A DNA stretch of 64,000 bases, taken from Alcanivorax borkumensis SK2 (GTDB lineage Bacteria > Pseudomonadota > Gammaproteobacteria > Pseudomonadales > Alcanivoracaceae). The position numbers were made by a program, and so were the translations under genes. Below the pieces are notes generated by a model, which was not told the origin of the DNA, ran no database searches, and saw nothing but the letters and a program-made list of their open reading frames with translations. Shown piece after piece: positions 26,715 to 34,695 of the stretch. Location of the stretch: contig NC_008260.1 of the NCBI RefSeq assembly GCF_000009365.1, positions 1,585,501-1,649,500 on the forward strand. Reading direction: 5' to 3'. Every line of letters starts with the position of its first letter. The first letter of the stretch is position 1.

Positions 26715-27959
26715 TTAGACCTTGCGAGCCAGCCGCCATGCCAGAATCGACATGGGCGCCAGTAGCGTAATCACTAACAGGTACGGCCAGCGCTGGTCCA
26801 GCGTGTATAGCCCCGTGCCCACCAGAGGCCCAACGATAAAGCCCAGTGCCGGGCAGGCACTGGCCAGACCCGCCACCCGCCCCTGCTCTTCCGTCGGCAC
26901 TCGCAGGCTGGCCAGCGACATAATTGCCGGCATGCCGAAGCCAAGGCCCAGCCCCACCAACATCACCGCGCCACTCATCAAAGCCTCGGCCTCCGCCAGC
27001 CAAAGAATGATCGCCCCGGCGCCGATGCTGGGCACCGCGAGGGCGACCAACAGTGTCGCAGGGGCCTTTAACCACTGCACTACGATCAGTTGCCCCGACA
27101 ATGACGTTAGTGCCGCCATCATCATGGTCAAACCCAAGGCTCTGGCCGCTTCCGCCGGGCTCATCTGAAACTGGTCCTGAAAAAGGAAACCCAGGGTTTG
27201 CTGAATTAGCGCGAAACTCATAAACAGCATGACCCCCACCAATAGCAGGTCCCGCAAACGCGGATCCGCATAGGCTGCCAGCCCGTGGCGTAACACCGAA
27301 CGTAACGGCACGGTTCTGGTTGTTGGCCGATGCGGTGATGGCGGCAGCCAAAGTGCCACGCTAATCGCCATAAGCGCCGTTAACGCAGCCACTCCATAGA
27401 GTGGAAACACCAGTGCAACCGTGGCCAGTATGCCGCCGGATACCGGGCCGACGACGGTGCCAACATTATTCGCCGCACCGATCCGGCCCATGCCCTGAGT
27501 GCGCTGGGCTGGAGTGGTAATGTCAGCGGTATACGCAGCCGCCGCCGCCGGAGTAGCCGCCATTATGGCGGCCTGTAGCATACGGCTGAGCACCAGCGCG
27601 GCCACCAGCCCGATACCCACCAGCCCCCCTCGTAACCCGAGATCAAAAACAACAGCAAACGACAAGGTTCCTAGCGAGTAGCCTGACAAACCGATCACCA
27701 TTACCCGCTTGCGCCCTAGGGATTCACTCAAAGTACCCCAGACCGGGCTGGCTAAGGCGAACACTAACGCGGAGCAACTGATGATTAGCCCTACCTGCAT
27801 TTCCGTCATACCGGTAGCACGTCCCAGTGAGGGCAGCAATGTAAACACCAGCGTCTGCCCTAGCGCGGTAACCGCTACGGCGGTCAATAACATTGTATGA
27901 CTGAAGGTGTGCGAGGTAGGCTTGCCAGCGATTTCAGAGGAAGGGCTAAGCTGTGACAT
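26715..27959 (-). CDS. Major facilitator superfamily transporter
   Basis: A 414-residue transporter with about 12 helices, opening after a short polar N-terminus (MSQLSPSSEIAGKP). Motif A appears as SPVWGTLSESLGRKRVMV between helices 2 and 3; the later helices carry PAAAAAYTADI and GPVSGGILATVAL. This is the drug:H+ antiporter-1 style (TetA/Bmr-like). Substrate unknown. The ATG at 27959 overlaps by seven bases the divergent start of the patatin-like gene, so its promoter must lie inside that gene. An in-frame longer start (28052) exists but would lie deep in the divergent gene. Confidence 0.83.
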   Translation of the reverse strand: MSQLSPSSEIAGKPTSHTFSHTMLLTAVAVTALGQTLVFTLLPSLGRATGMTEMQVGLIISCSALVFALASPVWGTLSESLGRKRVMVIGLSGYSLGTLSFAVVFDLGLRGGLVGIGLVAALVLSRMLQAAIMAATPAAAAAYTADITTPAQRTQGMGRIGAANNVGTVVGPVSGGILATVALVFPLYGVAALTALMAISVALWLPPSPHRPTTRTVPLRSVLRHGLAAYADPRLRDLLLVGVMLFMSFALIQQTLGFLFQDQFQMSPAEAARALGLTMMMAALTSLSGQLIVVQWLKAPATLLVALAVPSIGAGAIILWLAEAEALMSGAVMLVGLGLGFGMPAIMSLASLRVPTEEQGRVAGLASACPALGFIVGPLVGTGLYTLDQRWPYLLVITLLAPMSILAWRLARKV

Positions 27960-28786
27960 TAAAAATTCCGATTCAAGGGGTGGCGGAGCACACGCCACGG
28001 CAGGGTGGCCATCATCACGAGTTGCTGGCGGACTGGTTGGCAAAAGCACCATTCACTTTGGCCATGTCATCCGGTTTTTTCGGCTTCTTTGCCCATTTTG
28101 GCACCGTGCGCGCTCTGCTCGACCATGGCCTGCAACCTGCCCGTTTTTGTGGCTCAAGTGCCGGAGCGCTGGTGGGCGGCTGCATGGCGTCCGGTGCCAG
28201 CGTCAACGCCATCGAAGATACCCTGCTTGGCTTGGATCGCGCACAATTCTGGGATCCTTCCCCAGGTCTGGGACTGTTATCCGGGCAATCCTTTCGCACA
28301 ATGCTAGCAGCTCTGCTGCCCATCCAGCGCATGGAACATACCCTAGCCCCACTAGCGGTCTCTGCCTGGCATGGCAGAAGCCGGCGTACGCACGTTTTAC
28401 GGAGCGGCAATTTGGTCGAGTCTGTATACGCGTCCTGCGCAGTTCCTCTGCTGTTTCAGCCCGCTCGCATTGGCAAGAACTACTACTGGGATGGCGGCAT
28501 CGCCGATCGGCATGGATTAGCTGCCACCTACCTCGCAGAGCGCGTACTTTATCACCATTTGCAGTCCCGCTCCCCCTGGCGTGCCCGTAACAGCTCAGCA
28601 TTACACCACCCAAGGCGACCCAATTTGGTGACTATTGCCATTGACGGCCTCGCCCGCAGTGGCCCCAATAAGCTGGAAAAGGGCAGGCAAGCCATGCTGC
28701 AAGCCTATAACGCCACCGGCCGGGCATTGGCCCGGCCGGTGGGTAACTCGCTCATTCTTGAGTCAGTTCAAGAGGCTTCATCATAA
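27953..28786 (+). CDS. Patatin-like phospholipase/esterase
   Basis: A 277-residue patatin-fold protein. The nucleophile elbow is GSSAGALVGG (Ser about residue 69) and the catalytic Asp motif is WDGGIAD in the C-terminal half, so the Ser-Asp dyad is present. The oxyanion-hole motif, usually G-G-G-x-R/K-G, reads SSGFFGFFAHFG here: the Gly-rich strand is reduced and the basic residue is gone, which is unusual. It starts with GTG at 27953, preceded by GGAAGG, and shares bases with the ATG of the divergent transporter. The 3' end overlaps the di-iron gene by 19 bp. Confidence 0.82.
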   Translation: MTLKIPIQGVAEHTPRQGGHHHELLADWLAKAPFTLAMSSGFFGFFAHFGTVRALLDHGLQPARFCGSSAGALVGGCMASGASVNAIEDTLLGLDRAQFWDPSPGLGLLSGQSFRTMLAALLPIQRMEHTLAPLAVSAWHGRSRRTHVLRSGNLVESVYASCAVPLLFQPARIGKNYYWDGGIADRHGLAATYLAERVLYHHLQSRSPWRARNSSALHHPRRPNLVTIAIDGLARSGPNKLEKGRQAMLQAYNATGRALARPVGNSLILESVQEASS

Positions 28787-29880
28787 AGCGGCTTGGACAA
28801 TTCTGCCCAGTCTATCTGGCCATCATCCACCAGATTTTCAAACTGCAAAATCCCGAGCTCCTCAAAACGGGGACGTACGGATTCAGTCAGTAAGCCAATG
28901 CGCTTCAAGTTCGGCATAATCCGGGTGAACAACAGATTGCGGAACTGCACCATGATGGTAGACGACAACACTTGTTCACGGGCTTCGTCCGCATTCCAAC
29001 CAAACTCCTCGAATACCTCGGTGCTGATCAGTCGCTCTCGCATCACCACGCAGGCCTCAAAGGCGAACTGCGCACGCTCCTCTTTTTCCTCTTCAGTTAG
29101 AGTCTCAACAAAACTTTCTAAGTAGTTGACACCAAAGGTAACATGACGAGCCTCATCACGAATTACCAGATGAATAATCTGCTTTAACTGTGGGTCCTGT
29201 GCGGTCATTTGCAGGGTATTGAACGCAGCCAGTGCCAGCCCTTCGATGATGATCTGCATCCCGATAAATTTTAGATCCCAGCGAGGATCAGAAAGAATCT
29301 TGTCGAGTAACAACTTTAGGTTGGGATTCACCGGATAGAAAATGCCGACCTTTTCCTGCAGGTAACGGGTAAACACTTCCACGTGCCGAGCTTCATCAAA
29401 TGTTTGGCTGGCCGCATACAGTTTTGCATCGTAGGAGGGGGCGCAACTGGCTAACTGGGAGGCCACCAGCAACGCCCCCTGCTCACCGTGAACAAATTGC
29501 GCCAGTGTCCAGGCCAGATTGTGCCAGCCGAAACGCAGCTTTTCCTCATCGCTAAGCGACTCAAAAACAGACCAACCATTAAAAGGGTTAAACGACTGAT
29601 CGAGGGGAGCTTCGGATTTGGGAAAAGTCTGGGACCAATCCACATCCATGTCCGCATTCCAATTGAGCTCTTTGCCCAGCCGGTACAATTTGCGGATTCG
29701 GCCGTCAGCAGAGGAATAATCCCAATTGTAATGCCCGGTAAGGGGGGTCTGGAAGATTTCCACCACATCTTCAATGTGCTGGGTGGTCAGCTTGTTTTCA
29801 ATGTCTTCGTGACCCGGGCCGTCCCAATGTTGATAGATCCTGACGTCACTAGGCGGCGTGCTAACTTTGGTTATTTTCAT
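28768..29880 (-). CDS. Ferritin-like di-iron protein, possible oxygenase
   Basis: A 370-residue protein with the four-helix di-iron fold. Candidate iron ligands are Glu133 (HGEQGALL), Glu163 and His166 (FDEARHVEVF), Glu213 (IIIEGLALAAF) and Glu243 and His246 (RDEARHVTFG), that is the E...EXXH...E...EXXH order of ribonucleotide reductase R2-like and soluble oxygenase/desaturase proteins. Function of this subfamily is not known to me. The ATG at 29880 has AAGGA upstream. Neighbours are lipid-type enzymes (patatin, two hotdog thioesterases, a PHA synthase homologue), which hints at a fatty-acyl substrate. It is convergent with the patatin gene. Confidence 0.78.
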   Translation of the reverse strand: MKITKVSTPPSDVRIYQHWDGPGHEDIENKLTTQHIEDVVEIFQTPLTGHYNWDYSSADGRIRKLYRLGKELNWNADMDVDWSQTFPKSEAPLDQSFNPFNGWSVFESLSDEEKLRFGWHNLAWTLAQFVHGEQGALLVASQLASCAPSYDAKLYAASQTFDEARHVEVFTRYLQEKVGIFYPVNPNLKLLLDKILSDPRWDLKFIGMQIIIEGLALAAFNTLQMTAQDPQLKQIIHLVIRDEARHVTFGVNYLESFVETLTEEEKEERAQFAFEACVVMRERLISTEVFEEFGWNADEAREQVLSSTIMVQFRNLLFTRIMPNLKRIGLLTESVRPRFEELGILQFENLVDDGQIDWAELSKPLYDEAS

Positions 29881-29988
29881 AAGGCATCCTTGGTAGCGCT
29901 TAGTCAATTAAACGCTAGGCGGATGCCGTGAAAGGAACAATGTCGTGGAATGACAATCAGCGCCGTCCGTGGCGCATAAACACAATTG

Positions 29989-30007
29989 CAGCCCCGAAGC
30001 GGGGCTG
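29989..30007 (-). terminator. Hairpin after the thioesterase pair
   Basis: A 7-bp stem CAGCCCC/GGGGCTG with loop GAAGC, 4 bp after the stop of the downstream thioesterase; a modest T-rich tract follows on the minus strand. Confidence 0.6.
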
Positions 30008-30010
30008 TGA

Positions 30011-30475
30011 TCAACCGGTTATTTCTGGGCTGGTATCATCCGACAGCAGGAAATGGGCGCGGGCAATGGTGATCGGCTCCTGTCGGTTTTTCTGCCACGC
30101 ACTAATATGCACATTGGCAATACGCCGGCCCAGCCGCGTCACACTGCATTGCGCGTAGGTGTGACGAAACAGCCCGGCGCGCAGGTAATCAATGGTGAAG
30201 TCGATGGTTTTTGGTACCTTAGGCTCCCCCATTTGAAGCAATATGAAGATAATGGCAGCCTGCTCCATGAATCCGGCCACGGCCCCACCGTGCAAAGCGG
30301 GCAAAGTCGGGTTGCCAATCACATTGTCGTGTTTAGGCAGCACAAACGTGAGTTCGTCCCCCTGGGCCACCACCTGAATGCCCAAAAAACGCGCGTACGG
30401 CACACGATCGATCAAGGCCTGATACTCTGCCTTGCCACTGCGGCACTCTTCGATCAATGTTTTCAATGCTTTCAT
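30011..30475 (-). CDS. PaaI-type hotdog thioesterase
   Basis: A 154-residue hotdog-fold protein of the PaaI/YiiD branch. The conserved segment is NPTLPALHGGAVAGFMEQAAI, with the HGG motif that holds the active-site His/Gly and the Glu in MEQ; the DFTIDYLRAG strand is typical. These enzymes hydrolyse acyl- or aryl-CoA. It follows another gene of the same family with a 4-bp ATGA overlap, an apparent tandem pair. The substrate cannot be told from sequence; long-chain or phenylacetyl-CoA-like thioesters are options. Confidence 0.84.
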   Translation of the reverse strand: MKALKTLIEECRSGKAEYQALIDRVPYARFLGIQVVAQGDELTFVLPKHDNVIGNPTLPALHGGAVAGFMEQAAIIFILLQMGEPKVPKTIDFTIDYLRAGLFRHTYAQCSVTRLGRRIANVHISAWQKNRQEPITIARAHFLLSDDTSPEITG

Positions 30476-30942
30476 TGGCCCACCATCGCGCCTGCTTTAT
30501 TAATTTGTAATCGTGTATATGTGGCCAGCCCGGTGGCGACAGGCTCATCGTCACCCCCTTCTTCCCAAGTCGTTACACTAACAAAGGCCACATGGTTCGT
30601 AAGCCGGTAACAGATGGCTTCACACACCACAGCCTTGCCTTTTCCGGGACTCCGCAGGTGATCCACCCGAAAATCGATGGTCGGGGTAATCTCAAACGTG
30701 GGGAAATTACGGCACGTAATCGCCATGCCACCAGCCTGGTCCATCATCGCAAAGATGGCCCCGCCGTGTACAACTCCAGTCTCCGGGTTGCCGACTAGGT
30801 CTTCGCGCCAGGGCATCCTCAGCCGGACACTGTCCTTTGTGGCACTAACGACTTCGAGCCCTAGAACAGCAGAGTGGCGAACAGATTCTAGGAAGCGATT
30901 ACATAGGTCCTTGGGTGTATACGGAAGCGTTTTTTCTGTCAC
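30472..30942 (-). CDS. PaaI-type hotdog thioesterase (first of the pair)
   Basis: A hotdog thioesterase of about 156 residues. The motif NPETGVVHGGAIFAMMDQAGG carries HGG and an Asp at the catalytic position where the neighbour has Glu, so the two proteins use different acid residues: a real difference between paralogs. FRVDHLRSPGKG is the later strand motif. Start is uncertain: I take GTG at 30942, with GGAG 12 bp upstream; TTG at 30963 is also in frame. The 3' end overlaps the second thioesterase by 4 bp, and the two may form a heteromer; this last point is a guess. Confidence 0.82.
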   Translation of the reverse strand: MTEKTLPYTPKDLCNRFLESVRHSAVLGLEVVSATKDSVRLRMPWREDLVGNPETGVVHGGAIFAMMDQAGGMAITCRNFPTFEITPTIDFRVDHLRSPGKGKAVVCEAICYRLTNHVAFVSVTTWEEGGDDEPVATGLATYTRLQINKAGAMVGQ

Positions 30943-31077
30943 GACGGCCAATGTCTCCAGCAAGTTTCGGGGCCAAGATTAACGACTGCCAGCTAATCTG
31001 CAAGTATTACTTATTTTACCATAAAAACGGCCTTGCCCTCTGTTAGGCTTACCGCCCATTTCCAGGAGTCGTTGTGG

Positions 31078-32205
31078 ATGGCTAAATCACGATTAAAAAA
31101 AAGTCTGCGTGCCGTTGGCCACATTGTTGAGCGCAGGCGCCACCCGCAACGCTTTATCCACGTGGATAAATGCCCGTGGGAGGAAGTGTATCGTGACGGC
31201 ATCATGGCGGTACGCCATTACAGCCTACCCTCTACGGCTACGGCTAAAATCTCGATTAACGATGATTTCCTGCCTGTTTCCCCTGTAAAACACCGCATCC
31301 CCCTTTTGTTGGTTCCGGCGCTGGGTATTCATTGCTGGACCTACGATTTGATGCCAAACCGATCCATGGTCCGTTATCTTATGGCTCATGGTTATGAGGT
31401 CTATCTGGTTGACTGGGGAAAGCCTTCAGATACCGACTGCAGCCTAAATTTGGACACCTACGTCAATCGCTGGTTGCCCTCTGCAGTTGAAACAGTGCGA
31501 AAACATGCGCAGACCGAAACCATCAACATGATGGGCTACTGCATGGGCGGACTGCTGTGCCTAATGTATCTAGGCGGCCACAGTGATGCGCCGGTGCGTA
31601 GCCTGATTACCATTGCCAGCCCCGTGAATTTTCACAAAAGCGGCCTTTTCGGCAAGGCCTTAGGGCTGGCGGCTATCCCTGCCATGCAGCTCCATGACCG
31701 GTTTAAGATTCGTCTTGAACCGCTCAGTGATAAGCTATTCCATATCCCTGCCAGCCTCCTGGCACTTGGATTCAAGATGACCAACCCTCCAGGAGTGGTG
31801 CAGGCCTACATGGATCTGATCCGCAATATCGGTGACCGAGAATACGTCACCGAGTACATGACCATGGGGCAGTGGTTTAACGACATGGTCGATTATCCTG
31901 GTGCGGTGGTGCGTGAGGTTATCGAGAAAATGCTTCTTGCCAATAGTCTGGCCAAAGGCAAAATCCACATCGGCGGCCGCAGCGTGGATTTCTCATCCAT
32001 TCAGCAGGATTTGCTCGCTTTTGCAGGCATTACCGACAACATTGTCAGTCTTCGAGCCGCACGGGATATCATCCAACTTGTCGGCAGCAAAGAAAAACGC
32101 TTCGAGGAAGTACCTGGCGGACACGCAGGCGCTTTTTGCGGTTCGAAAGCACCTTCCAATGCCTGGCGCATCAGCGCTGACTGGTTGGCGGCGCGCTCAG
32201 CATAG
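31078..32205 (+). CDS. Short PHA-synthase-like alpha/beta hydrolase
   Basis: A 375-residue alpha/beta-fold protein. The lipase-like box is MGYCMGGLL with Cys155 in the nucleophile position, the hallmark of PhaC; Asp320 (AGITDNIVS) and His349 (GGHAGAF) complete the triad. The segment YDLMPNRSMVRYLMAHGYEVYLVDWGKP is the PhaC-like start of the core. It is far shorter than class I PhaC (about 560 residues) and close to class III PhaC (about 355), but no phaE, phaR, phasin or phaA/phaB is in the window. SD AGGAG precedes the ATG. It could be a polymerase, or a hydrolase/acyltransferase that kept the Cys triad. Confidence 0.8.
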   Translation: MAKSRLKKSLRAVGHIVERRRHPQRFIHVDKCPWEEVYRDGIMAVRHYSLPSTATAKISINDDFLPVSPVKHRIPLLLVPALGIHCWTYDLMPNRSMVRYLMAHGYEVYLVDWGKPSDTDCSLNLDTYVNRWLPSAVETVRKHAQTETINMMGYCMGGLLCLMYLGGHSDAPVRSLITIASPVNFHKSGLFGKALGLAAIPAMQLHDRFKIRLEPLSDKLFHIPASLLALGFKMTNPPGVVQAYMDLIRNIGDREYVTEYMTMGQWFNDMVDYPGAVVREVIEKMLLANSLAKGKIHIGGRSVDFSSIQQDLLAFAGITDNIVSLRAARDIIQLVGSKEKRFEEVPGGHAGAFCGSKAPSNAWRISADWLAARSA

Positions 32206-32237
32206 CGGCGCCGCCAGGTGATAAATCACAGCAGCGG

Positions 32238-33002
32238 TTATGGCTGAGCCAGCAGTTCGCTCACGTGTTCAGCCATTTGTGTCGCGTAGCGATAAAAAAG
32301 GTAAGGAATTTTCTGCGTATTCGGGTCATCCATACCGGGAATGGATTTACGCACAAAGGCCCAACGCTGATCGATAAATGCTAGCACTTCACGGGCCTTT
32401 TCATCGCCAGCATATTTGCCTTGCAACTCATCCAAGATCTCATCAATAGCGAGAGCTTGCGCAGCAAAATCCATAGACGGCAACCCTGTGCCCGTTTTCA
32501 GGCCCGCTGAGGGAAATGCTGCCAGCGCAGCATATTCACTAGCCAAGCGCTGCATGGCCACAGATAGCTCGCTGATATCCTGATAACGATCGTCCCCTGT
32601 CGGCTCTGCGTTGTTCACCAATGAGTCCACCGCCAAGGTGGTCGTATTGATTTCGCTCATGGCACGGTAATCTGCGTATCCCAGTGAGGCCAACGGATTA
32701 TCCAATGCTCGTTTGCTAAGCGCTGTCCAGGATGCCTGGAGCTGTGCCACGGTTTCCTTTTGTTCAGGCGTCGCTTGCAACGCAAGCGCGTCCAGATGCT
32801 GCCGGCCATCCGCCAACAGCGCCTTGAGTGCTTCGCGATCCTCTGGGTTATCTCCGCGTATGGAAAGCATGTGAAACCCCATACGAACCCGCCAAGCATC
32901 CGCCTGAACCTGCGCCAACTCTGTGGCGGACATTGCTGCCTGGGTTCCCGCTGACACCAGAAACAATGCCGCGACTAGGCTATGCCGAATTTTTTTCTTC
33001 AC
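32238..33002 (-). CDS. Exported helical protein, paralog B of a tandem pair
   Basis: A 254-residue exported protein that I do not recognise. The signal peptide is MKKKIRHSLVAALFLVSAGTQA; the start is GTG at 33002, with GGGGGAG 6 bp before it. The mature part is almost all helix, about four long helices, with a conserved-looking beginning VRMGFHMLSIRG and an end SIPGMDDPNTQ then YLFYRYATQMAEHVSELL. The neighbouring paralog has the same marks (FHMLTV near the start, YLIYRYTNQMVETMSQ at the end). The four-helix, extracytoplasmic form resembles a free-standing sensor module (PilJ/MCP N-domain like). Function unknown. It lies beside the short PHA-synthase homologue, in convergent direction. Confidence 0.6.
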   Translation of the reverse strand: MKKKIRHSLVAALFLVSAGTQAAMSATELAQVQADAWRVRMGFHMLSIRGDNPEDREALKALLADGRQHLDALALQATPEQKETVAQLQASWTALSKRALDNPLASLGYADYRAMSEINTTTLAVDSLVNNAEPTGDDRYQDISELSVAMQRLASEYAALAAFPSAGLKTGTGLPSMDFAAQALAIDEILDELQGKYAGDEKAREVLAFIDQRWAFVRKSIPGMDDPNTQKIPYLFYRYATQMAEHVSELLAQP

Positions 33003-33045
33003 TCCGTACTCCCCCGTCAGATTGTGAAGCGCCATTCTTAAAGAC

Positions 33046-33072
33046 AAAACCCCCGCATAAATGCGAGGGTTT
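33046..33072 (-). terminator. Intrinsic terminator between the two paralogs
   Basis: Stem AAACCC(T)CGCAT pairing across a TT loop with ATGCG(G)GGGTTT and a T-rich exit (TTTTG) on the minus strand. It lies between the two paralogs, 44 bp ahead of the second start. Confidence 0.8.
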
Positions 33073-33095
33073 ACAACACTGCCGCACTTAGCACC

Positions 33096-33896
33096 TTATT
33101 CAACAGGCCCAAAACTGGGCTTTTCTATTTCTACATCGGTTGACGCCAGATTGATCGCTTGGCTCATGGTCTCGACCATTTGATTCGTGTAACGGTAAAT
33201 GAGATAAGGCACCGCGTTCTCATAAAACTTGACCATAGATTCGCGAATAAACATCCATTTCACGCCAGTCTGATTAAGAGCGCGACTAAGGGCTTCATCG
33301 TCTGCATGATTTTTTTTGGCTGCTGCCAACATACCTTCGAAATTAGGAACCGCATCCTTGAATTCGATACGATTGACATCAGCACCAGAGGCCATGCCCC
33401 CGCCCGGATCCGCTGCCACATTGAGATATTCTGAGGTCATCCTCTGCAGGTAAGCCGAAAGTGCACGAACATCATCGTATTCGCCTTCTGTCGCCCCGCT
33501 GAATGACTCAATGCGTTGGCTCATTTCTGCCGCCGTTTCGTTCACATCTTGAATCGTGTAAGTACGGGTAAACCCTTGCTCAGCCATGGTGTTGCCCTGA
33601 GCTGCAGGTTTGAAAATATCCCAGTGGCGCGTAAGGTCAGCAACCAATTTGCGCTCTTCGCTACCTTCCGCGTCCCTGCGCAGGGTATCCATTCCCGATT
33701 GAGCTCGGGTAATGGCACCGTCAAGATTTGAAATATAGGTTTTGCTGCCCGCCATCACGGTCAACATGTGAAAATCGGAACGTACTTTCCACAGCGCCAA
33801 CTCAAAATCCTCGAGTGTCGCATTGCTAATGGCTGCAAGCCCTTGCATTGGCAGCAATACCATCGCAATGAGAGACCCCAGAAGACGCTTTCTCAT
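33096..33896 (-). CDS. Exported helical protein, paralog A of a tandem pair
   Basis: A 266-residue exported helical protein with signal peptide MRKRLLGSLIAMVLLPMQ and cut near GLA. It shares an outline with its neighbour: a first helix with WKVRSDFHMLTV, a middle helix, and an end with MFIRESMVKFYENAVPYLI and the RYTNQMVETMSQ motif. Identity between the two looks low but the marks are in the same order, so I infer an old duplication. No catalytic or metal motif is evident. The 5' gap holds about 400 bp of unassigned sequence. Function unknown; a periplasmic helical-bundle binding or sensing role is a guess. Confidence 0.6.
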   Translation of the reverse strand: MRKRLLGSLIAMVLLPMQGLAAISNATLEDFELALWKVRSDFHMLTVMAGSKTYISNLDGAITRAQSGMDTLRRDAEGSEERKLVADLTRHWDIFKPAAQGNTMAEQGFTRTYTIQDVNETAAEMSQRIESFSGATEGEYDDVRALSAYLQRMTSEYLNVAADPGGGMASGADVNRIEFKDAVPNFEGMLAAAKKNHADDEALSRALNQTGVKWMFIRESMVKFYENAVPYLIYRYTNQMVETMSQAINLASTDVEIEKPSFGPVE

Positions 33897-34308
33897 AGCT
33901 GCTCCCTAATAATCACTATTGTTGTTAGTCAGTTATTATGACGTTATTCAGTTAGCAGACCAGCCCATCTCCTGACCTACACCACAAAACAATAGCATAT
34001 AAAGTAGCAAAAAATAGGCGCCCGCGACTAATAGCCACAACGGGTTGAACGGTTGAGCAAGTGATAGCCCCCACGGCTATGGAAGCTCAATAAGGTGAGG
34101 CAACAGCCGTTCAGTAGGGAATAGGGTGCATCCATTGAAAAACACAGAACCGCGGCGCCGACCAGTCTGGAAGATCCGCAGGGCACGGCCTAAAGCACCC
34201 GCAATGCGCATCGCCTATGGAAAGTAATATGGAAAGTGATTTTGATTGCCAATAACGACAATCCTGCCACGTACCCCTCTATAGAAACGCGGCGTCTGAG
34301 AAAAGGCG
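33897..34308. other. Unassigned gap with small hairpin and an Arg-rich mini-ORF
   Basis: No established gene. Visible items are a hairpin ATAGCC/GGCTAT (34064-34069 with 34075-34080) and a possible 30-codon Arg-rich frame starting with TTG at 34135. Both are weak. The region upstream of 33896 should include the promoter of paralog A. Confidence 0.35.
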
Positions 34309-34695
34309 CTAACGTTCTTGCTCATTGCGCCATTGCTGATAACGCTCTAGATCACTACGAGTGAGCGTCAACGCTCGCGATATCACCGCGACGTCATCCA
34401 TTAGCCCCAGCGCAACAACCAGATCGGGAATTGCATCCAACGGCATCAAGAAATAAACCAGCGCCGCAGCAATCGTCAGCAAGCTGCCCCAGGGAACATT
34501 CTTGTACCGGCCTGTCACCCAGTCACGCAGTAAGGAGGCCAACAAAATCAGGTCACTGAAGGTCTCTCCCAGTCGCCCCTTAAGCCGATCTGAGCGATTA
34601 AATACCGCCTGAACGAGCCAGCGGGTCGCCGTGGCAGAACGAAGAATCCGCCCGGCCCTACGCCGGGCCTCCAGTCGAAAGGGGTTAACTGGCAC
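34309..34695 (-). CDS. DUF1232 (YkvA-like) small membrane protein
   Basis: A 128-residue protein of the DUF1232/YkvA family. The family core is ALVYFLMPLDAIPDLV near residue 90, preceded by WGSLLTIAAALVYF, one membrane helix. It starts with a GTG whose SD (GGGAAATCA) is inside the 3' end of the ParA gene; the two overlap by 11 bp, so translation is coupled. Function of the family is unknown; in other bacteria it sits near envelope or transport genes. Confidence 0.85.
   Translation of the reverse strand: MPVNPFRLEARRRAGRILRSATATRWLVQAVFNRSDRLKGRLGETFSDLILLASLLRDWVTGRYKNVPWGSLLTIAAALVYFLMPLDAIPDLVVALGLMDDVAVISRALTLTRSDLERYQQWRNEQER

Noticed and set aside
26512..27351. A 279-codon frame on the minus strand spanning alkA and the transporter
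   Set aside because: Both overlapped genes are clear, and the frame is Gly/Ala-rich with no motif.
27907..28590. A 227-codon plus-strand frame
   Set aside because: It is an out-of-frame shadow of the patatin gene, whose own frame has GSSAG and DGG.
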